A stretch of 64,000 nucleotides of DNA from Staphylococcus cornubiensis (GTDB lineage Bacteria > Bacillota > Bacilli > Staphylococcales > Staphylococcaceae): contig NZ_FXUZ01000006.1 in NCBI RefSeq assembly GCF_900183575.1, forward strand, positions 31,292 to 95,291. The letters are read 5' to 3'. This document shows, one piece after another, positions 18,784 through 30,036 of the stretch. Position 1 is the stretch's first letter, and every line of letters begins with the position of its first letter. Made by a program: the position numbers and the translations under genes. The notes under the pieces are model-generated. The model was not told where the DNA came from and did no database searches. It saw only the letters and a list, made by a program, of their open reading frames with translations.

Positions 18784-21762
18784 ATGGAACTTAATTTTCA
18801 TACGAATGTCAACATACAACACGTGAACATGTTACCGCGAACTGCATATCAGCTGCCTTACACCAGTTTAGAGGAATATCAAACACACCCACTACGTCAT
18901 CAGATGAACCGTGTGACATCACTGAATGGCGACTGGGATTTTCAATATTTTGCGTCACTCGATCAGTTTCACCAGCGTGCAGCATATGCGCAAAAAGACC
19001 GAATCACAGTGCCGAGTGTGTGGCAATTACAAGGTTATGATCAACTACAATATTGTAATGTGCAATTTCCGATTCCATTTGATTTACCTTATGTGCCGGA
19101 TGCATCTTCGTGTGGTTATTACGAAAAGACCTTTACGATTAAAAAGTATCAAGAGGGACTGGATTATCATTTGACGTTTGAAGGTGTGAGTGGTGCGCAC
19201 TACATTTGGATGAATGGCGAGTTTGTCGGTTATGCACAAATTTCTCATGCATTATCTCAGTTTGATATTACGCATCTCGTGACGGAAGGTGACAACCATA
19301 TCGCTGTGCTTGTATTGAAATATTCTGATGCCACGTATTTTGAAGACCAAGATATGTTCCGTCATTCGGGCATTTATCGTGATGTATACATTGTCGGACG
19401 TCAGCGACAACGTTTGCACGATTATCAAATTCATACGACAGTGGGGAATGGTGACGGTTATATCGATGTCACTGTACAAGATGTGTCGGAGGGTGTGCCA
19501 CTATATTATCAATTACGTAATCCAGATCAACGTTTAATCACTGAAGGGACGCTTAAGGACATAACAACGCGTATTCATGTGCCTGAACCCCAACTTTGGA
19601 GTGCTGAACATCCTGATTTGTATACACTCATCATTGAAGCAAACGGAGAATTTATCGTGCAACGTGTCGGTATTCGAGAAGTGAAAATCGAGCAGCAACA
19701 ACTTTGGATTAATGGGCAATCTGTGAAGTTGCGTGGGGTCAATTATCACGATAGTCACCCACAAACAGGCTACACGGTGTCGGAAGCACAGTTGATTAAA
19801 GATTTAACATTAATGAAAAAGGCAAACTTCAATGCGATTCGTACGGCGCATTATCCGAAAAGTCCACGTTTTTACGAATTAACCGATCAATATGGCTTTT
19901 ATGTGATGAGTGAAGCGGATTTAGAAACGCATGGTGTTGTGCTTCTGTATGGCGATGAAAATTTAGATGACTTCAACCTAATCATGGATAATCCGCGTTA
20001 TGAACAAGTTGTTGTTGATCGCATCGATGCATCAATCGTACCGTTTAAAAATTTTAGTTCGATTATTACATGGTCTATGGGGAATGAGTCCGGATATGGT
20101 TGTAATATGGAACGAGGTCTCGCGCATGCGAAGGCGTTGGATGCATCACGCCCGCTCCATTATGAAGGGGCACATTACGCAGCATTCCATCATGATTGTT
20201 CGAATCTAGATATGATTTCACGGATGTATCCGTCACCCGAAGAGATTGAAACGCGTTATTTAACGAAACCGAATTTGGATAAGCCTTTCGTTTTATGTGA
20301 ATACGCACATGCGATGGGCAACTCACCGGGTGGATTGAAAACGTATCATGACTTGATTGAACGTTATGACAGCTTTATTGGTGGTTTCGTGTGGGAATGG
20401 TGTGACCATGCTGTACAAGTAGGCATGAAAGACGGACGTCCAATGTATCGTTACGGCGGCGACTTTGGTGAAAAGGTGCATGATGGTCATTTTTGTGTTG
20501 ACGGTATCGTGAGTCCTGACCGTAAACCTCATGCAGGATATTACGAATTTCAACAAGTGCAACGTCCACTCGTTTGTGTAGCACATGAAGGGACACGTTT
20601 AACGTTTAAAAATAAATTGGACTTTACGAATATTAAAGACTATATTACGCTCGAAATAACAGTGACCGCGGTGACGGGTGACACGGAGACGTTCACGGTT
20701 GATGCACCTGATATTGCACCACACGCACATGGTCATATCGATATCGCGACATGTCTTAACCATGACTTTGCAGACTTGAGCATATGTACGATTGCATATG
20801 TTTTAAAAGCAGATCATCCATTACTGACACCAGGTGAACGTTTAGGTCATGATCAAATCGTCTTTCAACGTATGACAAGTGCGCATTTTGTACCGGAAAC
20901 AACGGAAGTTCCATTGTATTTGAATGAGACGGAAACGACTGTTCAAGTGAAACGCGGAAAATGGTGCTATACATTTGATAAGCATACAGGAGGTTTACAA
21001 CAAGTCGTTCATCAACATACAACATTGCTTAAAGAGGGCGGTCAGCTCAACATTTGGCGTGCACCGACAGACAATGATATCCAAATTCAAGAAGGATGGC
21101 GTACAGCGAAATATGATACAGCTTATCTGAAAGTGTACAATACGAATGTGCAACAGCAAAACGGTTATGTGATTATCGCATTTGATATGAGTATGGTGGA
21201 AGACTCACGTCCGCGTTTAGTTGAAGGGACAGTGACATGGACGGTATACGAAGACGGTACGATCCATGTGGCACATCAATTGAAAAAAGACGTGCGCATG
21301 CCGAGCTTACCAAGGTTAGGTATAACATTCAGTTTGCCGGACCGCTTCCAAGCATTGACGTATTACGGACAAGGACCATTTGAAAGCTATTCAGATAAGC
21401 AAGAAGCCAGTTATTTAGGTGTTTTTCATACGACGGTTCGCGATCAATATGAACATCCAGTCTTTCCTCAAGAGGTCGGTGCCCATATCGATACGACCTA
21501 TGTAGGGTTACGTGGTGACAACTATACATGTGCCGTATGGTCGGATACGCCATTCAGTATGAACGCAAAACCTTATTCTGATGAGATGTTGACCGAAGCG
21601 AATCACGACGATGAACTAGAAGAAACAGGCGTGAGCTATTTGCATATTGATACGGCACAAAGCGGTATCGGTACGAATAGTTGTGGTCCGGAATTACCGG
21701 AGTCATATCGTTTATTACAAGAACAGTATCATTTTGACTTTAAACTCAAGTTTTATAAGTAA
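18784..21762 (+). CDS. lacZ: β-galactosidase, glycoside hydrolase family 2
   Basis: A 992-residue LacZ, close to the usual ~1,020. Order of domains: jelly-roll sugar-binding (to ~220), Ig-like linker, TIM barrel (~310-600) and C-terminal small-chain domains. The acid/base Glu is in WSMGNESGYG (around 432-441), the nucleophile Glu in LCEYAHAMGNSPGG (around 502-515), and WRAPTDND near 757-764 is the conserved C-terminal signature. It hydrolyses lactose to glucose and galactose. ATG behind GAGGAGG, 27 bases after the permease, making a two-gene operon. This fits the β-galactosidase-positive S. intermedius group rather than S. aureus, which uses PTS and 6-phospho-β-galactosidase. Confidence 0.96.
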   Translation: MELNFHTNVNIQHVNMLPRTAYQLPYTSLEEYQTHPLRHQMNRVTSLNGDWDFQYFASLDQFHQRAAYAQKDRITVPSVWQLQGYDQLQYCNVQFPIPFDLPYVPDASSCGYYEKTFTIKKYQEGLDYHLTFEGVSGAHYIWMNGEFVGYAQISHALSQFDITHLVTEGDNHIAVLVLKYSDATYFEDQDMFRHSGIYRDVYIVGRQRQRLHDYQIHTTVGNGDGYIDVTVQDVSEGVPLYYQLRNPDQRLITEGTLKDITTRIHVPEPQLWSAEHPDLYTLIIEANGEFIVQRVGIREVKIEQQQLWINGQSVKLRGVNYHDSHPQTGYTVSEAQLIKDLTLMKKANFNAIRTAHYPKSPRFYELTDQYGFYVMSEADLETHGVVLLYGDENLDDFNLIMDNPRYEQVVVDRIDASIVPFKNFSSIITWSMGNESGYGCNMERGLAHAKALDASRPLHYEGAHYAAFHHDCSNLDMISRMYPSPEEIETRYLTKPNLDKPFVLCEYAHAMGNSPGGLKTYHDLIERYDSFIGGFVWEWCDHAVQVGMKDGRPMYRYGGDFGEKVHDGHFCVDGIVSPDRKPHAGYYEFQQVQRPLVCVAHEGTRLTFKNKLDFTNIKDYITLEITVTAVTGDTETFTVDAPDIAPHAHGHIDIATCLNHDFADLSICTIAYVLKADHPLLTPGERLGHDQIVFQRMTSAHFVPETTEVPLYLNETETTVQVKRGKWCYTFDKHTGGLQQVVHQHTTLLKEGGQLNIWRAPTDNDIQIQEGWRTAKYDTAYLKVYNTNVQQQNGYVIIAFDMSMVEDSRPRLVEGTVTWTVYEDGTIHVAHQLKKDVRMPSLPRLGITFSLPDRFQALTYYGQGPFESYSDKQEASYLGVFHTTVRDQYEHPVFPQEVGAHIDTTYVGLRGDNYTCAVWSDTPFSMNAKPYSDEMLTEANHDDELEETGVSYLHIDTAQSGIGTNSCGPELPESYRLLQEQYHFDFKLKFYK

Positions 21763-21785
21763 ATTTCAACAGCAAAATAAAAAAG

Positions 21786-22166
21786 TTAGGGGATGGGACA
21801 CAAGAAATTTTGATGCTATTGATTTATTATTTTGTTTAACTTGCCTTCCCTATGATTTGTGGTATTTGATTGCCCTTATGGCTTCGCGTTCTTAGGGGCT
21901 GGTCCTTCGACTGACTAACGCTTGATTAAACTGTTACACTTGTTGAGGCGTTAGTGGATTCTCCGGACCAGCTGATCCCTCAAGAGTCTCAGCCTTTTGG
22001 GCAATCTTACATCAAATGCAGTCACTTAGGGCAAGTTTATGAAATGGAACCCCATAACGTTCAATTATTATGTACCATTCATTCTCATTTTTGGTTGTTT
22101 TATCATCATTAATCGATATATGTACATAAAAGGATAGAGACTGGGAAAACTTTAATGCCAGTCTCT
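21786..22166 (+). repeat. Long nested-palindrome intergenic repeat, copy without the inner module
   Basis: Begins near GGGGATGGGACAC and carries AACTTGCC...GGGCAAGTT outer arms, GATTGCCC (21867-21874) with GGGCAATC (21999-22006), GGCTGGTCC with GGACCAGC, and ACTAACGC with GCGTTAGT as nested stems. The tail ends in AGAGACTGG...CCAGTCTCT, a terminator-like hairpin at ~22135-22166 next to the convergent nucleoside hydrolase gene. Outer and tail parts match the 5.2 kb copy; the two extra inner hairpins of that copy are absent. Confidence 0.8.
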
Positions 22167-22180
22167 TCCTAATTTATGAA

Positions 22181-23128
22181 TTACGAATCTGTACCGACTT
22201 TTTTCGCTAAATCCGTAATATATTGGAAAAAGGCGTCACGTTCGACATGATTAATCACTTGAATTTCACGTCCATGTGCCTCATCAATATATGTACGTCC
22301 TTGACTTGGTCCTTTCGTATACACAGAGGCCTTCACTTTTTCCTTTTTAACAAGTTCAGGTTTACCGATATAAGCTGTCGTCAGCACATCCCATAAAAAG
22401 TAAGTCGAGTTCGTTTGGAAATGTGTCAGTGGTGGAACAGCAGCATAACTTACACCTAAAAAGTCCACACCCGGATAGTGGCGTTCATCTGCCCACATTT
22501 GACGCACATCTAATGTTAATGGCACTTGGTTCGTACTTTCCAACGCGACCATATCAATCGCAATATCGCTGTTGAAGACCGTTTCTACTGCTTCAGGATC
22601 CCAGAACGCATTCCACTCTGCTGTACCATCATGTTCTGGTTCCTCTACATTACCACGCTCTAAAAATGTACCTCCCATCCATACCAAACGTTCAATGTTT
22701 TGTGTAATATGTGGTGCTACTTCTAACGCTTTCGCTAAGTCTGTTAAAGGTCCTGTGAATAGTAGAGTAACCGGTTGCTCAGCCTTTTCCACACGTTCAA
22801 TAATATCTTCGTAAGCATGGACGTCTCTCAAACGAGATTGTACCGGTACACGTTCATTTAAAATTGGTAATGCATCCATGAAAAAGGCATGCATGCGCCA
22901 ATCTTTTGGAAACGGATTTTTACCGCGCTCTTCTGAAGCTGCCACATCTAGTGGATATTTTGAAAAACGGTTAATAATTTTACGTGATGCACTTTCTGCA
23001 GGTTCTACATAACTGTCAGCACCTATTGCACTTACACCAATGAGTTGCACATCATCCATATGTAAAAGTAAAAATAACGAAATTAAATCATCGACACCAC
23101 CATCGTGGTTAAAATAAACAGATTTCAT
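22181..23128 (-). CDS. Inosine-uridine preferring nucleoside hydrolase family protein
   Basis: A 315-residue protein. The N-terminal metal site reads VYFNHDGGVDDLISLF, where the family has DxDxGxDD; the first Asp is Asn here. Other family segments are LLFTGPLTDLAKAL (~129-142), VWMGGTF (~155-161), AEWNAFWDPEAVETVF (~177-192) and a late ALESTN. These enzymes split nucleosides into base and ribose for salvage. ATG (23128) follows AAGGAGAA; an upstream in-frame ATG at 23185 lacks a ribosome binding site. Single gene, ending beside the terminator of the neighbouring repeat. Confidence 0.85.
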   Translation of the reverse strand: MKSVYFNHDGGVDDLISLFLLLHMDDVQLIGVSAIGADSYVEPAESASRKIINRFSKYPLDVAASEERGKNPFPKDWRMHAFFMDALPILNERVPVQSRLRDVHAYEDIIERVEKAEQPVTLLFTGPLTDLAKALEVAPHITQNIERLVWMGGTFLERGNVEEPEHDGTAEWNAFWDPEAVETVFNSDIAIDMVALESTNQVPLTLDVRQMWADERHYPGVDFLGVSYAAVPPLTHFQTNSTYFLWDVLTTAYIGKPELVKKEKVKASVYTKGPSQGRTYIDEAHGREIQVINHVERDAFFQYITDLAKKVGTDS

Positions 23129-23245
23129 ATCATTCTCCTTAAATTTAAATTGAGACACCCAATGCGCTCTGGTTAAAATGTACAATGTCGCGTACAGATG
23201 CGCAAGACTCTATCGCATAAGTTCAATTGAATGTCGAAAATATAG

Positions 23246-23303
23246 AAAAAAGATGATTGAATAGAGGGCATCATGTATTCAATGCATCTATCTCAACCAT
23301 CTT
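23246..23303 (-). terminator. Terminator of the α/β hydrolase gene
   Basis: On the minus strand GATGGTTGA (23301-23293) pairs with TCAATCATC (23260-23252), followed by TTTTTTC; the loop of about 30 bases is long. It lies just past the hydrolase stop. Confidence 0.6.
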
Positions 23304-23319
23304 CATACTATATTAATGT

Positions 23320-24168
23320 TTAAAATTGATTTTTACGTGCTGTCACTTCTGTTATCCAGCTTGCGACATCTTCAAAAATGACGTTATTGTAATGAGATTC
23401 ATTGAAAAGTTCATGTTCTAAACCATCATAAAGACGTAATGATTTATGTTCTGATGCAATTTCAGAATAAAATTGTAAAGCATCTTGAGGGTTGACGAGA
23501 CCATCTGCTGTGCCATGCATAATGAGGATATCATCTACAAAGTCATTAGGTTTAGATTTTAACTCAATGATGCCATCAATAATCGCATAGGTTAATCCCA
23601 TTGAAATTTCTTTTAAAACAAGGGCGTCACGTTGATAATTTTCAACGACACGTGGATCTGAACATAAGCCATCGCTCATTTCATTTGGAAAATACGTGTC
23701 GGCTGGAATTTTACGTTCGCCATATGCTTCTGCAAATAATTGGTTATTGTCACGTGTCACTGCACCAGAAGTAATGATACCGTCCACACGACCAGGGAAG
23801 CGGGTACCAAACATAGAGACCGTGAAACCACCCATACTATGACCAATTAAGAATACTTTACCTTCAAAATGCGCTTTCACATAGTCCACAACGGCAGTTA
23901 AATCTTCAATAATTTGGTCTTTGTTGTCATAATAAGCTCTTGGTCCTTCAGAACGCCCATGACCGCGTTGATCATAGCGAATGACATTATAATCATAGTT
24001 GACCAAATAATCAGTCAATTCATCGTAACGATCGAGATGTTCAGCTAAACCATGCACAATAATGACATTAATTGTTTCATCACCAAAAGAGAATAATTCA
24101 TCGGCGGTATTGATTTTCGTGTAAAGCTGCGTGCCGTCTTGCGAAGAAATATACTTGATATAATTCAT
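23320..24168 (-). CDS. α/β hydrolase, lysophospholipase/monoacylglycerol lipase-like
   Basis: A 282-residue soluble hydrolase. It shows VIVHGLAEHLDRYDELTDYL near residues 36-55, RYDQRGHGRSEGPR near 66-79, the nucleophile elbow GHSMGG near 109-114, LIMHGTADGLVNP near 217-229 (acid Asp) and YDGLEHELFNE near 249-259 (catalytic His). This is the layout of the serine aminopeptidase S33/Hydrolase_4 group, whose staphylococcal members are annotated as lysophospholipases. Substrate is inferred. ATG follows AAGGAGG. Divergent from cls. Confidence 0.85.
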   Translation of the reverse strand: MNYIKYISSQDGTQLYTKINTADELFSFGDETINVIIVHGLAEHLDRYDELTDYLVNYDYNVIRYDQRGHGRSEGPRAYYDNKDQIIEDLTAVVDYVKAHFEGKVFLIGHSMGGFTVSMFGTRFPGRVDGIITSGAVTRDNNQLFAEAYGERKIPADTYFPNEMSDGLCSDPRVVENYQRDALVLKEISMGLTYAIIDGIIELKSKPNDFVDDILIMHGTADGLVNPQDALQFYSEIASEHKSLRLYDGLEHELFNESHYNNVIFEDVASWITEVTARKNQF

Positions 24169-24339
24169 TGAAAAACCTCCTTATTTTATAATTACAGTGT
24201 ATACTAAAAAAATAAAAACGTGAAAGAATATGAAGATAAAATTAAGAGTGATATAGTGATGATTGAATGTGTGCTAAGCTGCTTTCATGTTGCATCAACG
24301 GGGTATATGATTAAAATATGTGTAAAGGAGGTTATCGCT

Positions 24340-25830
24340 ATGCAACTCATATTCGATCCAAGCGTGAATATGATTTATCGTATCTTTTTAGGTGTCTTTT
24401 TCTTAATCAATATTGTACTTGCGTTTGTGATTATTTTTATGGAAAGAGACCGCCGAGATGCGACGTCTACATGGGCTTGGTTGCTGTTACTCTTTATTAT
24501 GCCAACATTAGGCTTCTTGCTGTACCTTTTCTTTGGCCGCGCTGTCAAAATGAAACAAACCCGCTATGATGAAAGTAAAGAGGTAGAAGATGCGCGGACA
24601 CGTGTTAAAAATCAAAAAGAACACTTTAAAACCAAGCAATTCAGTACAAACAATCCTGTAGTAGAAAAGCAATCAGATTTGGTTGAAATGATGTTAACAC
24701 GCGAAGCAAGCTTTTTAAGTGAAAACAATCATGTCTCCATTTTTACAGATGGCCATGAATTATTTAACCAAATGAAACAAGATTTAAGAAAAGCTCAAAA
24801 ATACATTCATATGGAGTTTTATATTTTAAATATGGATGGATTAGGAACTGAAATACTTAATATTTTGAAAGATAAAGCTAGAGAAGGCCTCGAAGTGAAG
24901 TTGCTTTATGATGCAGTTGGTTCTAAACAACTGAGAAAGTCTAAATTAAAAGGATTAGTTGAAGCGGGTGTCGAAGTGGAAGCCTTTTTCCATGCGAAAA
25001 TCATCCCATTTATTAATTTCCGAGTAAACAACCGGAATCACCGTAAAAATGTGGTGATTGATGGTGATATTGGTTACGTTGGTGGTTTTAATGTTGGCGA
25101 TGAATATCTCGGTTTAGATAAGAAAATGGGCTACTGGCGAGATACCCATCTACGTATTCAAGGTGATGGGGTAGATGCATTACAATTGAGCTTTATTCAC
25201 GATTGGAATTCACAAGTAGAAGAAGATCAACAATTGAAATATATCTCACGTTATTTCCCAGAAAATGCGCGTAAAGATGGTAACGTCGCATTGCAACTCG
25301 GTTTGAGCGGACCGGACAGAGAGTGGCCACAACTTGAATTTGCCTATTTGAAAATGATTATGAATGCGAAGTCTACCATTTACATGCATTCGCCTTATTT
25401 CGTGCCAGATCTCGGTTATGTGAACGCCTTACGTATTGCCGCTAAAGCAGGTGTGGATATTCATCTGATTGTGCCGAATAAACCGGACCAACCTTTTGTC
25501 CATTGGGCGACGTTAACGACAGTGGCACTCCTCATGAAAGATGGTGTTAACGTTTATACGTATGAGAATGGCTTTATTCATTCTAAAATGATGGTCATCG
25601 ATGGGGAAGTCGCATCAGTCGGTTCTGCTAATATGGATGAACGGAGCTTTAAATTAAACTTTGAAGTCAATGCGATTGTGTATAACGAAGAGATTGCGCA
25701 AAAATTAATCGAAGCGTTTAAAGAAGACCTTAAAGTATCGAAAAAACTGACACCAGAACGTTATGCAGAGCGCTCGAATTGGGTGAAATTCAAACAATCC
25801 ATCGCGAAGTTGTTGTCACCTATTTTGTAA
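24340..25830 (+). CDS. cls: Cardiolipin synthase
   Basis: A 496-residue membrane enzyme. Two N-terminal transmembrane helices (about residues 10-30 and 44-64) precede two phospholipase D motifs: HRKNVVIDGDIGYVGGFNVGDEY near 233 and HSKMMVIDGEVASVGSANMDERS near 413, each with HxK(x)4D. It condenses two phosphatidylglycerols into cardiolipin. The start at ATG 24340 is supported by AAAGGAGG; in-frame upstream ATGs have no ribosome binding site and would add an atypical extension. Length equals staphylococcal Cls proteins. S. aureus has two such genes; which one this represents is not decided here. Confidence 0.93.
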   Translation: MQLIFDPSVNMIYRIFLGVFFLINIVLAFVIIFMERDRRDATSTWAWLLLLFIMPTLGFLLYLFFGRAVKMKQTRYDESKEVEDARTRVKNQKEHFKTKQFSTNNPVVEKQSDLVEMMLTREASFLSENNHVSIFTDGHELFNQMKQDLRKAQKYIHMEFYILNMDGLGTEILNILKDKAREGLEVKLLYDAVGSKQLRKSKLKGLVEAGVEVEAFFHAKIIPFINFRVNNRNHRKNVVIDGDIGYVGGFNVGDEYLGLDKKMGYWRDTHLRIQGDGVDALQLSFIHDWNSQVEEDQQLKYISRYFPENARKDGNVALQLGLSGPDREWPQLEFAYLKMIMNAKSTIYMHSPYFVPDLGYVNALRIAAKAGVDIHLIVPNKPDQPFVHWATLTTVALLMKDGVNVYTYENGFIHSKMMVIDGEVASVGSANMDERSFKLNFEVNAIVYNEEIAQKLIEAFKEDLKVSKKLTPERYAERSNWVKFKQSIAKLLSPIL

Positions 25831-25860
25831 TTTTTTCTTTATTTGCATCTGATACTACAG

Positions 25861-25896
25861 TTGCCCTCATGGCGTTGGGTTTCTTTGAGGGGCATT
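25861..25896 (+). repeat. Short hairpin related to the intergenic repeat family
   Basis: TTGCCCTCA (25861-25869) pairs with TTGAGGGGCA (25885-25894). The sequence resembles the 'GATTGCCCTTATGGCTTCGCG...AGGGG' block of the long repeats. It follows cls and could act as its terminator, although the T run is poor. Confidence 0.45.
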
Positions 25897-26026
25897 GTAA
25901 GAAAGATTTCTACAACACTTAAAATGTTCAAAATGATACAAGTTTAAAAAATTGAATAAATTTCATGATAGGAATTGTTATTTTACAATTTTAGTGATAC
26001 GATATTGTTGTAAAACTTAAAATTGG

Positions 26027-26116
26027 AACTTGCTAGGGGTGCCATTAATGCGCTGAAAGAGGTTAACGCCTCAACCCTTTGAACCTGATCTAGATCATAC
26101 TAGCGTAGGGAAGCAA
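26027..26116 (+). ncRNA. TPP riboswitch (THI element)
   Basis: The conserved TPP aptamer pieces occur in order: CTAGGGGTGCC at ~26033, CTGAAAGAGG at ~26053, ACCCTTTGAACCTGATCT at ~26074 and a closing TACTAGCGTAGGGAAGC at ~26098-26114. It controls thiC, 210 bases downstream, with a terminator hairpin between them. Binding of thiamine pyrophosphate should switch thiC off. Confidence 0.95.
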
Positions 26117-26230
26117 ACGAAACCTTCATGACAAACCTGTGTTCATTTGAAGGCTGAATTGATGTTGTGATGCAAGATACATCATTTCGGTTTACTTTTG
26201 ACACATTTTAACATATTCGTTCGTTTTCGT

Positions 26231-26264
26231 ACGCACTTTAGAATTATTCTGAGTGCGTTTTTAT
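26231..26264 (+). terminator. Expression-platform terminator of the TPP riboswitch
   Basis: ACGCACTTTAGAAT pairs with ATTCTGAGTGCGT and is followed by TTTTATTTT, lying between the aptamer and thiC. Confidence 0.85.
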
Positions 26265-26324
26265 TTTGCCTATCATTTTCAGTGCTGTTAATGCCTCTTA
26301 GTGAAGTTAGAGGGGGTTAATTGA

Positions 26325-28061
<1,737 letters not shown>

Positions 28062-28074
28062 GAAAATTAAGAGT

Positions 28075-28113
28075 AAGAGCTAGGATGTATTTTTGGATCC
28101 TAGCTCTTTTTAC
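28075..28113 (+). terminator. Terminator of thiC
   Basis: AAGAGCTAGGAT (28075-28086) pairs perfectly with ATCCTAGCTCTT (28097-28108) and runs into TTTT. Confidence 0.9.
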
Positions 28114-28332
28114 GCCTTTTAAGATGACGTTATCACCTGGTGCTGTAGGATACGGAGAGGTAAGATGTGCACTTCAAATGATGCATCCATAGCGTTAAAT
28201 GTTTTGGGTTATATAAAAATATAATTATTCTCTAAACGTTTTTGCGTGTTATAAAATAGCTAAAAAGTTTGAAATAACAGGAAAAAGGTGTATTATTTTA
28301 TTATCTCAAAATAGAAAAAAGGTGAAATGGAG

Positions 28333-29343
28333 ATGGACAGCACAAAAAATATTAAACAGGCATATCCTTATCTCGGCATTGTCATTTTATTACATATTGT
28401 AGGTATCGTTTTTATGTGGATTGGGAGTTCACAATATCCATTAATGATGAGTATGGGTGTCATTGCCTACACATTAGGGCTACGTCACGCTTTTGACGCG
28501 GACCACATTGCTGCGATTGATAATACCGTTCGTAAACTACTCCAGCAGAAACAAAATCCAATGGGCGTTGGCTTTTACTTTTCATTAGGTCATTCATCTG
28601 TTGTTTTCTTAATGGCCGTTGCATTAGGTGTCGCCGTTACATGGGCCCAACGTCATTTGCCGACTTTTCAATCGACAGGCGGACTCATCGGTACCATTGT
28701 TTCGGGTGTATTTTTATTACTCATCGGTATTTTAAACCTAATCATTTTAGTGCAACTGATTCAGCTCTTCCGTCAATTACGTCATCGTCACATTACTGAC
28801 GCACAAATGGATGAACTTGTGGAATCACGTGGGTTAATGATGCGTTTCGTTCGGCCACTTTTTCAATTCATTCAAAAAAGTTGGCATATTTTTCCACTAG
28901 GCTTCTTATTTGGACTTGGGTTTGATACAGCAAGTGAAGTATCATTACTGGCATTATCAGCAGGGGCAGCCCAACATACAGTTCCATTTTTAGGCATTAT
29001 CGCATTACCGATTTTATTCGCCTCAGGAATGAGTTTGTTAGATACATTGGATGGTGTGCTGATGACAAATGCATATCATTGGGCATTCGATAAACCCGCA
29101 CGTAAAATTTTCTATAATATTACGATGACAGCCATTTCAGTAGTGGCCGCAATTCTTATCGGTGGTGTCGAAATCATTCAACTCCTTGGCGAAAAGTGGC
29201 ATTGGGAAAATGGTGTCCTTGGTTGGATCACACAGATAGATTTCGGATGGCTCGGTTATGCCTTAGTTATCGTGTTAATTCTTTCATGGATTATTGCGAT
29301 TATTGTGTGGAAAGTTGGCCGCTTTGAAGAAAGGTGGAGCTAA
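28333..29343 (+). CDS. Nickel/cobalt permease (NiCoT/HoxN-NixA family)
   Basis: A 336-residue protein with eight predicted membrane helices. The NiCoT signature RHAFDADHIAAIDNT (about residues 54-68) is complete, along with LGHSSVVF and LGFDTASEV. Such permeases import Ni2+ or Co2+, in staphylococci mainly to supply urease. Start: AAGGTG lies eight bases before ATG 28333 but only two before the in-frame ATG at 28327, so 28333 is preferred. Monocistronic with its own terminator. S. aureus NixA is the likely orthologue; metal preference cannot be read from the sequence. Confidence 0.88.
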   Translation: MDSTKNIKQAYPYLGIVILLHIVGIVFMWIGSSQYPLMMSMGVIAYTLGLRHAFDADHIAAIDNTVRKLLQQKQNPMGVGFYFSLGHSSVVFLMAVALGVAVTWAQRHLPTFQSTGGLIGTIVSGVFLLLIGILNLIILVQLIQLFRQLRHRHITDAQMDELVESRGLMMRFVRPLFQFIQKSWHIFPLGFLFGLGFDTASEVSLLALSAGAAQHTVPFLGIIALPILFASGMSLLDTLDGVLMTNAYHWAFDKPARKIFYNITMTAISVVAAILIGGVEIIQLLGEKWHWENGVLGWITQIDFGWLGYALVIVLILSWIIAIIVWKVGRFEERWS

Positions 29344-29378
29344 TTGTAACGAATTGATAAACATTCATAAAACATAAA

Positions 29379-29425
29379 CAAAGACAGACGCTTGTTTGAA
29401 AAACCAAACAAACGCCTGTCTTTTA
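29379..29425 (+). terminator. Terminator of the nickel/cobalt permease gene
   Basis: AAAGACAGACGCTTGTTTG pairs with CAAACAAACGCCTGTCTTT, ending in TTTTAC. Confidence 0.85.
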
Positions 29426-29445
29426 CTTTAATGAAAAACATAAGA

Positions 29446-29485
29446 GATGAGTACTAAATATTGCAAGAACAGCCCGAGACATTTA
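29446..29485 (+). repeat. Half-copy of the repeat leader
   Basis: The bases around AGATGAGTACTAAATATTGC continue into AAGAACAGCCCGAGAC. The same leader recurs at ~29662-29690 in front of the complete repeat, so this is a truncated or decayed duplicate 220 bases upstream. Confidence 0.5.
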
Positions 29486-29680
29486 ATATCCCACATACCA
29501 AAATAGGGCTTTTACAAAATTAGAAAATAAAAGGATACGAATAATCCAATGTCATTTTTAAATTTCAAGAAGTGATATTATATAGCAAGTCGTCTTATTC
29601 TGCATCAGTGAAAATCAAACCAAAAAAGGAGTACAGATTTTGCGATATATATTAAAAAACATAGGAGACAAGCACTGAAT

Positions 29681-29969
29681 ATTGCAAGAACCGTGCAAGA
29701 CTCCTGAGGCATGAAATTGAAAACAAAATAACGTCTTTTAACTTTAATAGTGGCTACTGTTTAACGCAGTAGCTGTCTGACTTCTCAATGCTCAAGCTTT
29801 TGAGAAGTCTAGTAAGCCTTGCGGGGGCAGTATGACGAAATCTTTGTTATACATAAGATTTCTGTACTGCTCCCGAAAATCCGCCAACGCTACTATGATG
29901 TCTCCGTCAAATCAAGCGTTGGTTAGTTGAAGTGAGGCGCCTAGGAACGCGCAGCACGGTTCAGCAATC
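29681..29969 (+). repeat. Nested-palindrome intergenic repeat, second arm type
   Basis: Outer arms ATTGCAAGAACCGTGC (29681-29696) and GCACGGTTCAGCAAT differ from the GCCC/GGGC arms of the 5.2 kb copy, but the inner modules are the same and inverted: GTAGTGGCTACTG-type, ACTTCTCAATGC/GCTTTTGAGAAGT and GCAGTA...TACTGC. GAGGC and GCGCCT form the next stem inward. It occupies the gap between the nickel permease and a convergent MFS gene. Confidence 0.75.
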
Positions 29970-30036
29970 ATTAGATAACACCTACTTTTGAGTGTATTGA
30001 TATTTAAATAAAATGATTATTTCGTACCCTAAAATG

